From Flavobacteriaceae bacterium (GTDB lineage Bacteria; Bacteroidota; Bacteroidia; Flavobacteriales; Flavobacteriaceae), in contig JAKISG010000002.1 of the NCBI GenBank assembly GCA_021648755.1, forward strand, positions 62,001 through 126,000: DNA of 64,000 nucleotides. Reading direction: 5' to 3'. How positions within the stretch are numbered: position 1 is the first letter of the stretch; each line of letters begins with the position of its first letter. Position numbers and translations under genes: made by a program. This document shows positions 9,100 through 17,033 of this stretch, one piece after another. The notes under the pieces are model-generated. The model saw only the letters and a list, made by a program, of their open reading frames with translations. It ran no database searches and was not told where the DNA came from.

Positions 9100-10076
9100 T
9101 GAATACTAAATCTTTTAAAACTAAAGTGAATGATTATACTAAAAGAGGAATTCCGTTTTTGTTTTTAATTGATTTTGAAATGCAAAAGCCTTTTGTTTGT
9201 AAATTAGATGAATTAAATGCTGAAAATATTTTTTATCAAATTAATGGTAAAGGAAACCTCGTTGACAAACAAAATATTAATCCTTTAGCATTAAATATTA
9301 GTCAGATTTCAAAAGAAAAATATAATAAATCATTTTTAAAAATTAAAAAAAGTATCCATCAAGGCGATACTTATTTATTAAATTTAACTTTTAAAAATGA
9401 TATAGAAATTAAATCTGAATCAAAATATACCTTAAAGGAAATTTTACAAATAGCAAAAGCAAATTACAAGTTGTATTTTAAAGATACATTTATTTCTTTT
9501 TCTCCTGAAAGTTTTATAAAAATAAAAGAGGGCAAAATTTACACCTACCCTATGAAAGGCACAATTGATGCAAGTATTAAAAATGCAGAAACTATTATTT
9601 TAAACGATGTAAAAGAAACACAAGAACACAATACTATCGTAGATTTATTAAGAAATGATTTAGCTTTAGTTGCAACTAAAATAAAAGTGAACAAATTTAG
9701 ATATATTGATAAAATTAAAACTCAAAAAGGAGAAATTTTACAAGTAAGTTCTGAAATTGAAGGCTATCTTTCTAAGGATTGGAAAGAAAATTTTGGTAAT
9801 ATTTTGCTAAAATTATTACCTGCGGGCTCAATTAGTGGTGCTCCAAAAACTAAAACTATAGAAATTATTAAAAATACAGAAAACTCTAAACGAGGATATT
9901 ATACTGGCGTTTTTGGTGTTTTTGACGGTTTAACTGTTGATTCTGCAGTACTTATTCGATATATTGAAAAAAATAAAACCAAATTAATTTATCGCTCTGG
10001 TGGAGGCATCACCTATTTAAGTAATGTAGAAGATGAATATAAAGAATTACTTCAAAAAATTTATATCCCGAAATAA
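9099..10076 (+). CDS. pabB: Aminodeoxychorismate synthase component I (PabB)
   Basis: 325 aa chorismate-binding enzyme, shorter than TrpE because it has only the catalytic core. IHQGDTYLLNLTF, MKGTIDA, RNDLA, LLPAGSISGAPKTKTIEII and the end RSGGGITYLSNVEDEYKE are the family's conserved stretches; PAGSISGAPK is typical of the PabB branch. It converts chorismate and ammonia to 4-amino-4-deoxychorismate. No pabC lyase is adjacent. The last ~63 codons from base 9887 on are duplicated 3.6 kb downstream as a decayed fragment; this left copy is intact. Confidence 0.88.
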   Translation: MNTKSFKTKVNDYTKRGIPFLFLIDFEMQKPFVCKLDELNAENIFYQINGKGNLVDKQNINPLALNISQISKEKYNKSFLKIKKSIHQGDTYLLNLTFKNDIEIKSESKYTLKEILQIAKANYKLYFKDTFISFSPESFIKIKEGKIYTYPMKGTIDASIKNAETIILNDVKETQEHNTIVDLLRNDLALVATKIKVNKFRYIDKIKTQKGEILQVSSEIEGYLSKDWKENFGNILLKLLPAGSISGAPKTKTIEIIKNTENSKRGYYTGVFGVFDGLTVDSAVLIRYIEKNKTKLIYRSGGGITYLSNVEDEYKELLQKIYIPK

Positions 10077-10491
10077 ATTTCATAGTTTAAATTTATTTTT
10101 ATTTCGCTTATTATCAACATATGTTAAATTGTTTAACTTTAAAATTATTTTTTTTGGCACGTTGTTTGTATTTCAGTTAGCAGTTATTAAGTTTAACTAA
10201 AACACTTTACCATGAAAAAATTAATATTCCTCTTAGCAACAATTTTATTTACCGTTGGTCAAATAGAAGCAACCGAAACAAAAACTACTAATTATTTATA
10301 TACTTCATATGTAAAAGGTGAATCTTTTAACTTTATTCAAGGTAATGTTCACTTTCAAGTTTATCAAAATGGAGAATTTGATTTTTTTATCGAACCAGAT
10401 AACTTTATAGCAGGTGATTTTCATTTAAATGGAGTTAGTATTACCTATAATTCTGGTTATAATTATGATGCTTATATTCAATATGATGATT
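9887..10491 (+). repeat. Left copy of a ~604-bp direct repeat
   Basis: Bases 9887-10491 recur at 13466-14068. I count about eight substitutions and one 2-bp indel, so ~98% identity. The repeat spans the 3' end of pabB, the intergenic region with its sigma-54-like promoter and the first ~93 codons of the following secreted-protein gene. It ends sharply on both sides in unrelated sequence. Confidence 0.95.
10155..10170 (+). promoter_or_regulatory. Sigma-54-like promoter, left repeat copy
   Basis: TGGCACG, four bases, TTGTA matches the sigma-54 -24/-12 consensus TGGCACG-N4-TTGCW at all but one position. GG (10156-10157) and GT (10168-10169) are 12 bp apart. It would transcribe the truncated gene at 10212. 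Confidence 0.55.
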
Positions 10492-10493
10492 GA
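10212..10493 (+). pseudogene. Truncated copy of the basic secreted protein at 13789
   Basis: 93 codons nearly identical to the first 93 of the 342-codon gene at 13789 (differences around AGD/AAD, LNG/LSG and Y/H near the end). It has the same signal peptide (..VGQIEA). The homology stops at 10491 and the reading frame meets TGA at 10491-10493, exactly at the junction with foreign sequence. The Tyr/His-rich middle and the Arg/Lys-rich tail are absent. With its promoter intact it may still be expressed as a short secreted fragment. Confidence 0.85.
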
Positions 10494-11078
10494 GTGCTGA
10501 TTTTAAATGGGAACCAAAACTTGATGAATTTCATTATTGGCGGAATGATTTATTATGGCCAATTAACCAATACGACAAAATTGAAAATGCGTCCAACAGG
10601 AGATCTTTAAAAAAAATTGGAAAAATCGAATATTAAAAAAGAGAAAACCACTTATTCAGACGGAACGAAAGATATAGTTTTCTTTGTTCCTGTAGGAAAA
10701 GTTTGGATTGGAGAAAAATAAAAACCTATTTTGGAAAAATATCCAATTTTCCCAATTTGGTTTTGTACTTATAAGACTTAAACACAACTAAGCATGGATA
10801 AAAGAAATAAACAAATAGAAATTGATAGAACTCTAATTAAGAGTTCTAAATAAATTATTGTTAATTCACGAACAAGTATTGTTCAAAAAGATTTATGCTG
10901 GACTTGATAGCGAAACATATAATATTGAAATTGAGCAAAATGGAGAAACTCAAACTTTATTTGTAAATGACAGAAAAAGGAATAATAATTTTATTGAATA
11001 CTAATTTATGAACTAAAGCAACCAAAATAGGAATTGTTAAAAATTCCTCATATTTCAAAATTTTACAGAAATTATCAC
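10494..11078 (+). pseudogene. Gene remnants at the left side of the insert
   Basis: No intact gene in this 585-bp stretch. Directly after the junction an open frame runs to 10721 but is broken by TAA at 10608-10610; its second half reads EKTTYSDGTKDIVFFVPVGK, which looks like real coding sequence. A second broken frame starts at ATG 10794 (MDKRNKQIEIDRTLIKSSK, stop) and continues after a +1 shift from 10855 to TAA 11002-11004 (..KIYAGLDSETYNIEIEQNGE..). I do not recognise either family. The pattern is what decayed accessory genes look like. Confidence 0.5.
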
Positions 11079-11086
11079 TATCTTTG
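11079..11086 (+). promoter_or_regulatory. -7 element for the lipoprotein gene at 11153
   Basis: TATCTTTG is an exact TAnnTTTG match. It overlaps the in-frame TTG at 11084, so transcription should start downstream of that codon, which rules it out as a start and favours ATG 11153. Confidence 0.6.
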
Positions 11087-11152
11087 AAAAAGGTACAAAA
11101 TAAATGGGTTTTTAGACGAACTGACGTCTACACCATTAAAGAAGAAAATACT

Positions 11153-11686
11153 ATGAAAAAAAGAAAATATATTATTTTAATTATTACTGTATTTACAATG
11201 CAGTTTTCATCATGTGACTTTAAAATAAAAGACGAAAACGGAAAGACAACCAAATTTTCTATGGAGGAAGATAATCTACTTTCAGATGACAATCTTAATA
11301 AATTATTAAAAGACTACACTGATGCATTAGACGCTATAGGGATAGAAGGTATAGAAGATGGTCAAATGACTGAAGAACAAAAACAAAAAATTATTAAAGG
11401 CTCAATTAAAACTAGAGGTATAGCAACGCAAATAACAAAGTATATTGAAAATTACAGTGCTAATTTAAAAAAAACACCGAAAGATTGTTTTGAGGGAATT
11501 AAAAAATTAAAAAGTATAGATACTAAACTAGATACTGTTATTGAAATTTTCTCAACTTATAATATACAGAAGCCCACAACGGAAGACCCTTTAAAATTAC
11601 TAGGAGTTTCTGTGAATTTCGCTAACTATATAATGCATGTATATAATGCTAGGATGGGTTGTTCTTTCTCTACCACAATTCAATAA
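11153..11686 (+). CDS. Uncharacterised lipoprotein in the insert
   Basis: 177 aa from ATG 11153. The open frame extends back to TTG 11084, but a -7 promoter element covers that codon, and the signal MKKRKYIILIITVFTMQFSSC begins at 11153. A lipobox (SSC) predicts lipidation. The mature part is acidic then helical (DNLNKLLKDYTDALDAIG, GSIKTRGIATQITKYIENY), with two cysteines (CFEG, GCSF). I do not recognise the family. It precedes the OmpA-type gene by 34 bp with no terminator, so the two probably form one unit carried by the insert. Confidence 0.7.
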   Translation: MKKRKYIILIITVFTMQFSSCDFKIKDENGKTTKFSMEEDNLLSDDNLNKLLKDYTDALDAIGIEGIEDGQMTEEQKQKIIKGSIKTRGIATQITKYIENYSANLKKTPKDCFEGIKKLKSIDTKLDTVIEIFSTYNIQKPTTEDPLKLLGVSVNFANYIMHVYNARMGCSFSTTIQ

Positions 11687-11720
11687 AATGCATAAAAATT
11701 AACCCTTAAAAACTAAAACC

Positions 11721-12995
11721 TTGAAACACACATTTAAGTTACTTGTAAGCCTATTAATCTTTAATTTCTTTTTCTCAAGTCATACTGTTGAAGCTCAAAT
11801 TTTGAGGAAATTAAAGAGAAAAATTGAAAACAAAATTGAAGACAGAATTGAAAGAAAAGCAGACAAAGAAATAGACGATGTTTTAAATAAAAAAAAGAAA
11901 GATTCTAAAGAAGTACGAAAAAAAGAAGAAAACACAAACGGCGATACAAAAAAAAAGGACTCAGATGCTAAAAATGAGATAAATTCCGAAGAAAAATCAC
12001 TTGAAGTTTGGAGAAATTACAAATTTATTCCTGGAGAAAAAGTTATTTTTTATGATGATTTAAAGTCAGAGGAAGTAGGAGAATTTCCTTCTCGCTGGGG
12101 TCTTATTAAAGGAGGTGCAGAAATAGCAACTTTTAACGGAGAAAAGGTTATTCTTGGTATATCTACAAGATCTACTCCTAGTAGAATTATGCCGCTTTTT
12201 AAAAACGTTGACTATCTATCTGATGAGTTTACTATTGAATATGACATATATATTGATGAATTTACTAAAGAAAAATTTAATAATTGGGGGCATTATGATG
12301 TTTATTTAAATTCTAAAAATCTAAAAATAACGAATACTAGTCGTCATAATGATATAGATTTTAACCTTAGATATGGAGAAATCACAGGATTTGCATCTAG
12401 TCGAGATTTTTCAATTGAAACTTTTAAATTTGAATCAAACTTATGGTATCATGTTGCAATGTCTTACTATAAAGGAAAATTTAAACTCTATATAAACGAA
12501 AAACGAATTGCAAACCTACCAAATTTTTCTATTCGCCCTGATATTTTTATAATTGAAATGTCAAGTTATTCTTCATTAGGAGATAAACTTAGAATGGCCA
12601 TAAAAAACATTCGTATTGCACATGGTGGCGGACAAATGTACAAACGCATTATGGCAGATGGTAAATATGTAACAAATGGAATTTTATTTGACTCAGGAAA
12701 AGCAACAATAAAACCTCAATCTATGGGAGTTATTAATAAAATAGCATCTTTAATGGATGAAAACCCTGAATGGAAATTTCAAATTATTGGACATACAGAT
12801 AATGAAGGAAGTAGTGAAAAAAACCTCTTACTATCTCAAGAACGTTCAAAATCTGTTCAAAATACATTAATTACTTTAGGTGTTAAAGCAGAACGATTAA
12901 GCACTTTAGGAAAAGGAGAAACAGAACCATTAAATACAAACAGCTCTCCCGAAGAAAAATCAAATAATAGACGTGTTGAGTTTATTAAACTATAA
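11721..12995 (+). CDS. Secreted OmpA-family protein with lectin-like middle domain
   Basis: 424 aa from a TTG start; the signal peptide begins at once (KHTFKLLVSLLIFNFFFSS..VEAQ) and no ATG fits. Residues ~28-95 are a highly charged Lys/Glu helix, probably coiled-coil. Residues ~110-300 resemble a concanavalin A/LamG-like sandwich (FEIEYDIYIDEF-type strands; LWYHVAMSYYKGKFKLYINEK). The C-terminus is an OmpA wall-binding domain: LFDSGKATIKPQS, IIGHTDNEGS, SNNRRVEF. It should be periplasmic and held at peptidoglycan. It lies inside the segment flanked by the 604-bp repeats. Confidence 0.8.
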   Translation: MKHTFKLLVSLLIFNFFFSSHTVEAQILRKLKRKIENKIEDRIERKADKEIDDVLNKKKKDSKEVRKKEENTNGDTKKKDSDAKNEINSEEKSLEVWRNYKFIPGEKVIFYDDLKSEEVGEFPSRWGLIKGGAEIATFNGEKVILGISTRSTPSRIMPLFKNVDYLSDEFTIEYDIYIDEFTKEKFNNWGHYDVYLNSKNLKITNTSRHNDIDFNLRYGEITGFASSRDFSIETFKFESNLWYHVAMSYYKGKFKLYINEKRIANLPNFSIRPDIFIIEMSSYSSLGDKLRMAIKNIRIAHGGGQMYKRIMADGKYVTNGILFDSGKATIKPQSMGVINKIASLMDENPEWKFQIIGHTDNEGSSEKNLLLSQERSKSVQNTLITLGVKAERLSTLGKGETEPLNTNSSPEEKSNNRRVEFIKL

Positions 12996-13356
12996 AAATA
13001 GTTTTTAGTTATTTTATAATAGAGAGAAATAGAAAACGGCAGAACACAAATATACAATTTTGTGCTAAATTCAAAGTCAATATCTTTAAACAAAGTTTAG
13101 ATACTAAACCAAAAAGTAGATGCCTTGATTTGGAACATATCTTGTATTTTTTATTTATGATTTGCTTATGGTCATTATTTTTTTCTTTTATTCGTTTTTA
13201 ACGGTTAGTATACATTTATTTTTCAAATCAAAGTGGTAATAATTTTTGTATTAAAAGATAAGCGCTTTAAACTATGTATTCTATATTTTTAAAAAATTAA
13301 TTAAATTAACAGATATAAATCTAAAGGTTTACATAAAACGCTGGCAATAATTAAAA

Positions 13357-13512
13357 ATGACTCAAATTAAAACATACCAACAAGTAAATAGACAAGATAC
13401 TTCCTTAACTTTTGAAATATCTAAAATGGAGGCTTCTTATACTAAACTGATTGGGGTTTATCTTATAAACGAGGATATTATACTGTCGTTTTTGGTGTTT
13501 TTGACGGTTTAA
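13357..13512 (+). pseudogene. N-terminal fragment of a probable AraC-type regulator
   Basis: ATG 13357 opens MTQIKTYQQVNRQDTSLTFE then ISKMEASYTKL, which resembles the N-terminus of the cupin-type AraC regulators of Bacteroidetes. At 13466, about codon 36, the right copy of the direct repeat begins and the frame runs into unrelated residues until TAA at 13510-13512. The sensing and DNA-binding domains are missing. Similarity is judged by eye. The remaining ~360 bp between 12996 and 13356 hold no gene that I can see. Confidence 0.4.
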
Positions 13513-13655
13513 CTGTTGATTCCGCAGTACTTATTCGATATATTGAAAAAAATAAAACCAAATTAATTTATCACTCTGGTGGAGGCATCACCTATTTAAG
13601 TAATGTAGAAGATGAATATAAAGAATTACTTCAAAAAATTTATATCCCGAAATAA
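13466..13655 (+). pseudogene. Duplicated 3' fragment of pabB
   Basis: Reads RGYYTVVFGVFDGLTVDSAV.. through to the same stop as pabB, without the first ~80% of the gene and without a start. Two residues that are conserved in the intact copy have changed: Gly to Val in TGVFG and Arg to His in YRSGGG. That fits loss of selection. Confidence 0.9.
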
Positions 13656-13731
13656 ATTTCATAGTTTAAATTTATTTTTATTTCGCTTATTATCAATATG
13701 TTAAATTGTTTAACTTTAAAATTATTTTTTT

Positions 13732-13747
13732 TGGCACGTTGTTTGTA
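13732..13747 (+). promoter_or_regulatory. Sigma-54-like promoter, right repeat copy
   Basis: Same TGGCACG-N4-TTGTA sequence as at 10155, GG at 13733-13734 and GT at 13745-13746, 42 bp before the start codon of the intact gene. Confidence 0.55.
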
Positions 13748-13788
13748 TTTCAGTTAGCAGTTATTAAGTTTAACTAAAACACTTTACC

Positions 13789-14817
13789 ATGAAAAAATTA
13801 ATATTCCTCTTAGCAACAATTTTATTTACCGTTGGTCAAATAGAAGCAACCGAAACAAAAACTACTAATTATTTATATACTTCATATGTAAAAGGTGAAT
13901 CTTTTAACTTTATTCAAGGTAATGTTCACTTTCAAGTTTATCAAAATGGAGAATTTGATTTTTTTATCGAACCAGATAACTTTATAGCGGCTGATTTTCA
14001 TTTATCTGGAGTTAGTATTACCTATAATTCTGGTTATAATTATGATGCTCATATTCAATATGATGATTATGGAGCAATCATTCAAATAGAAAACACACCT
14101 GTTTTTTACGATCATTATGGTAGAATAAGTAGTATTGGCGACACACATATGCGTTATAATAACAGACGATTAATTCAATTTGGAAGAATGCATGTTCATT
14201 ACAATCATTACGGACATTTTGATTATTACACAGGTTATATCAACCATTATAATAGACATCATTATCATCACCGATACTTTAGCATTTTTGCAAGACCTTT
14301 ATTTAATAGTCGTATTATAAGCTATAATCCATACAGAAGACACTATGCTCCTATTAGATATAGATATAATAGCAACAACTTTAGAAGAGGTGTTAATTCA
14401 AGAAGAAATAATATAGCAAGATCTGTTTCAAGAAAAAGTGTGCCACAAAGGGTACAGTCTAGAAACACTGCACGAAAAATTTCAAAAGATAACAGGACTG
14501 CTATAACTAACAGAAGTCAAACTAAGGAAAGAGTTAATAGACAAAGTAGAAAAGTGCAAACACCTACTAGAACTACAAGGGTAAATACTCAAAACAGAAA
14601 AGTAAAGACTAGAAACAACAATGTAACTCGCACAAATAAAAAGGCGACTAAAAAGGCAGTACAAAGCAAACGTATTGCAAAGAACAGAAAAAAAACACCT
14701 ACAAGAAGAGTGGCTAAAAGTTCTAAAGTTAGAAATAAAATGAAATCTTCAAAAAGAATTTCTCAAAATAAGAGTTCTCAAAAAAGACAAGTTTCTTCAA
14801 ACAGAAAAAGATCTTAA
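13789..14817 (+). CDS. Secreted protein with Tyr/His-rich middle and strongly basic tail
   Basis: 342 aa with a clear signal peptide (MKKLIFLLATILFTVGQIEA). Residues ~25-125 look beta-rich (repeated short strands with G, N, D turns). Residues ~130-195 are packed with Tyr, His and Arg (NHYNRHHYHHRY and similar). The last ~140 residues are almost entirely Arg, Lys, Ser, Asn and Thr. I do not recognise a family. The tail would bind polyanions such as DNA, LPS or acidic exopolysaccharide; this is inference. A truncated duplicate lies 3.6 kb upstream, and a sigma-54-like promoter precedes both. A hairpin at 14856-14890 ends the unit. Confidence 0.75.
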   Translation: MKKLIFLLATILFTVGQIEATETKTTNYLYTSYVKGESFNFIQGNVHFQVYQNGEFDFFIEPDNFIAADFHLSGVSITYNSGYNYDAHIQYDDYGAIIQIENTPVFYDHYGRISSIGDTHMRYNNRRLIQFGRMHVHYNHYGHFDYYTGYINHYNRHHYHHRYFSIFARPLFNSRIISYNPYRRHYAPIRYRYNSNNFRRGVNSRRNNIARSVSRKSVPQRVQSRNTARKISKDNRTAITNRSQTKERVNRQSRKVQTPTRTTRVNTQNRKVKTRNNNVTRTNKKATKKAVQSKRIAKNRKKTPTRRVAKSSKVRNKMKSSKRISQNKSSQKRQVSSNRKRS

Positions 14818-14855
14818 ATTATAATGCCTCATAAAAATAGAGAGTTTGGTTAGTT

Positions 14856-14890
14856 GAAAAGTTCTTAACTGTAATGGTTAGGAACTTTTC
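14856..14890 (+). terminator. Hairpin after the basic secreted-protein gene
   Basis: A 14-bp stem with one G-T pair (14856-14869 with 14877-14890) around a 7-base loop; the 3' arm ends in CTTTTC. There is no long T run, so termination strength is uncertain. Confidence 0.6.
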
Positions 14891-15035
14891 CAATTATAAT
14901 GGTTCAGATACCATAAACAACATAACGCTAGAAAATGGTAATAAAAAAATACCATTTATTTACAGATAATTATAAAATCTTTTCTATTTTTATAGTTTTT
15001 ATAAATTGTTTTGCAACTATATAGACTAAAGACTT

Positions 15036-17012
15036 ATGGAACATAACTCAACATTCCCAATAAAGCAAGGTGAACTAGACGATTTAAGAGACGAGGCCTC
15101 ATCTTATTTAAAATCTGTACTTTGGGAACAAGGGTTAAGAGCAAAAAATAAAGATTCGGCAGGTTCAACAAAGAACGCTCAAGATAATATACTTTTATAC
15201 TTATCAAAAGCAAACTCTGGAGTAACAGTTTCGCAAACTTCGGTTTCTAAAACAATTTTAAAACTAAAAAAGCAATTACTGCCAAACTCTTTGGCAATAC
15301 CATTAAAATTAAATCGAACTTTATTAGCCTTTCAAGAAGCAATTGCTATTGGTATATGGTTAAAAGACTCTTACTATGACTCTTCTGGGTTGTCTACTTT
15401 AAACGAACGTAAATCTGCTTTAGATACTTCTCAAAAAAGAGAGTATGAATCTAAAATGCAAACAGCAACTGCTTTTCTTATTTTTGGTATTGCATATTCC
15501 GTTTTATACGAAATAAAAGAGGAATCGTCAGACGATTTATCTGTAATGAAAAATAAATTTGCTGGCATACCAGAATTATCATTAATCTCTCCTTTAAAAG
15601 GAATTTCATGCTTATTATTTTATTATGATAAATATCTAAATCACCCAGATGTCATTAAAACTGAAAAAGATATTATTGATTTTACAACGGTTTATTTTGA
15701 AGCAATTATTGATGAAATTAAGCAACGAAAAGGTGCATTAGATTATACTGAAACTTTAGAAGATAGAACTTACAAAAAAGAAAAATCAGACTTTGTAATT
15801 TCTGGCTGGGATACTGTTTTTAGCGACCCTATAAAAAGTATAGAATTTAATAAAATACAATTTGAACAAATCGTAGGTAATCGTGATGCAAAGCATTTTG
15901 CAAAAAGACTTATTGAAAGAATGTTGGCTTATGACTTTGAAACAAAGAAAAATCCGTTTCAAGAATTAGGTGGGTTTATGCCTGTTTTTATGGGTTATGG
16001 AATTCCTGGAACTGGTAAAAGTATGCTTATTGCAGCTATTGCAACCAAACTAAAAGAATATAGTGATGCTTTAGATATTCCCTTTCTATTTCACCCAATG
16101 CCTGACACTTTAATTTCTACTTTTCAAGGAGGCTCTGCCGAAAAAATGGTACAATGGATGAAACCATTACAAGACCCAACAAAACTTATCTTTGCTCCTA
16201 TTGACGATGCCGAAAATAATTTACAAGAACGAACTACACAAGGTGTTTCTGCGGGAGTTAAAGAAGTTATCGGTGTGTTTTTACGCTATACCGAAGGTGC
16301 ATATGCCGTAAACTATGGTAACTCTTCAGTAGGGTTATTTACTAATTTACCAGAAATGCTAGACAAAGCCGTTATTTCAAGAATACAAGGTCGTTTTAAA
16401 ATTGATGGTGCAAGAACAATCCCCGATTTTTTAGATCAAGATTATATTTGGTGGAACAAACTAGATAAAATATTGCCTGATTTTGTAAATATGAAAAACC
16501 CTGATTATAAATGGCTGAGCGAACAAACTTTAGTGAAAAATCTAGGTGAAATTTTAAAACATACCGAAAAACCAACAGAACAACGGGTTTTAGAAATTTA
16601 TGAAAATATCGAAAAGAAATTTAAAAATACGGAACATAATTTTTATGCCGAGTTGTATAAAAGTATTCAAAAAACGTTTCCATTCTTTTCATCAAGAGAC
16701 ATTCGTAACATTCAAAAAGCAGTTTCTATGCGTTTAACCGATTTTGACTTACCAACAGATTGGCTAGATAGGCCAGGAATTTTTCTAAAAAAAGATTATA
16801 AAACCAAATATATAATGTTACAAGATGTTATGAAACAGAATATGAAAGGGCTCAATTTTTCAGACATTAGAAGACAAGAAGTTGTACGCTACCTAGACAA
16901 TATGGCTATTATTGCTGATGTTGACTTTAAACGAAAAGTAGAAAACAGATTAAAAGAATTAAATATTAGAGTTGCCGCTGAAAATAAATTTAAGAAAAAT
17001 AAGGGAAGTTAA
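15036..17012 (+). CDS. AAA+ ATPase of unknown function
   Basis: 658 aa. Residues ~275-480 form an AAA+ module: Walker A GIPGTGKS (~323-330), Walker B region KLIFAPIDDAE (~385-395) with DD in place of DE, then SRIQGRF as a likely arginine-finger segment. The ~270-residue N-terminal part is helical and not recognised; the C-terminal ~150 residues are helical and basic. No membrane segment. It starts a row with the genes at 17034 and 18365, gaps of 21 and 92 bp. AAA+ proteins remodel other proteins or complexes; the neighbours suggest the target is at the membrane, which is inference. Confidence 0.8.
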   Translation: MEHNSTFPIKQGELDDLRDEASSYLKSVLWEQGLRAKNKDSAGSTKNAQDNILLYLSKANSGVTVSQTSVSKTILKLKKQLLPNSLAIPLKLNRTLLAFQEAIAIGIWLKDSYYDSSGLSTLNERKSALDTSQKREYESKMQTATAFLIFGIAYSVLYEIKEESSDDLSVMKNKFAGIPELSLISPLKGISCLLFYYDKYLNHPDVIKTEKDIIDFTTVYFEAIIDEIKQRKGALDYTETLEDRTYKKEKSDFVISGWDTVFSDPIKSIEFNKIQFEQIVGNRDAKHFAKRLIERMLAYDFETKKNPFQELGGFMPVFMGYGIPGTGKSMLIAAIATKLKEYSDALDIPFLFHPMPDTLISTFQGGSAEKMVQWMKPLQDPTKLIFAPIDDAENNLQERTTQGVSAGVKEVIGVFLRYTEGAYAVNYGNSSVGLFTNLPEMLDKAVISRIQGRFKIDGARTIPDFLDQDYIWWNKLDKILPDFVNMKNPDYKWLSEQTLVKNLGEILKHTEKPTEQRVLEIYENIEKKFKNTEHNFYAELYKSIQKTFPFFSSRDIRNIQKAVSMRLTDFDLPTDWLDRPGIFLKKDYKTKYIMLQDVMKQNMKGLNFSDIRRQEVVRYLDNMAIIADVDFKRKVENRLKELNIRVAAENKFKKNKGS

Positions 17013-17033
17013 AAGTAAAAAATTCAACATTTA

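Larger units (their letters stand above)
13466..14068 (+). repeat. Right copy of the ~604-bp direct repeat
   Basis: Counterpart of 9887-10491, offset 3579 bp at its left and 3577 bp at its right end because of a 2-bp deletion near 13696. The substitutions that alter conserved PabB residues are in this copy, whereas the downstream gene is intact only here. Confidence 0.95.

Noticed and set aside
11084..11152. TTG start 69 bp upstream for the lipoprotein in the insert
   Set aside because: A TATCTTTG promoter element covers the codon and the signal peptide begins at ATG 11153.
10492..13465. Insertion sequence or integron cassette as the source of the insert
   Set aside because: I find no transposase, terminal inverted repeats, target-site duplication or attC-like sites; the long direct repeats point to homologous recombination.
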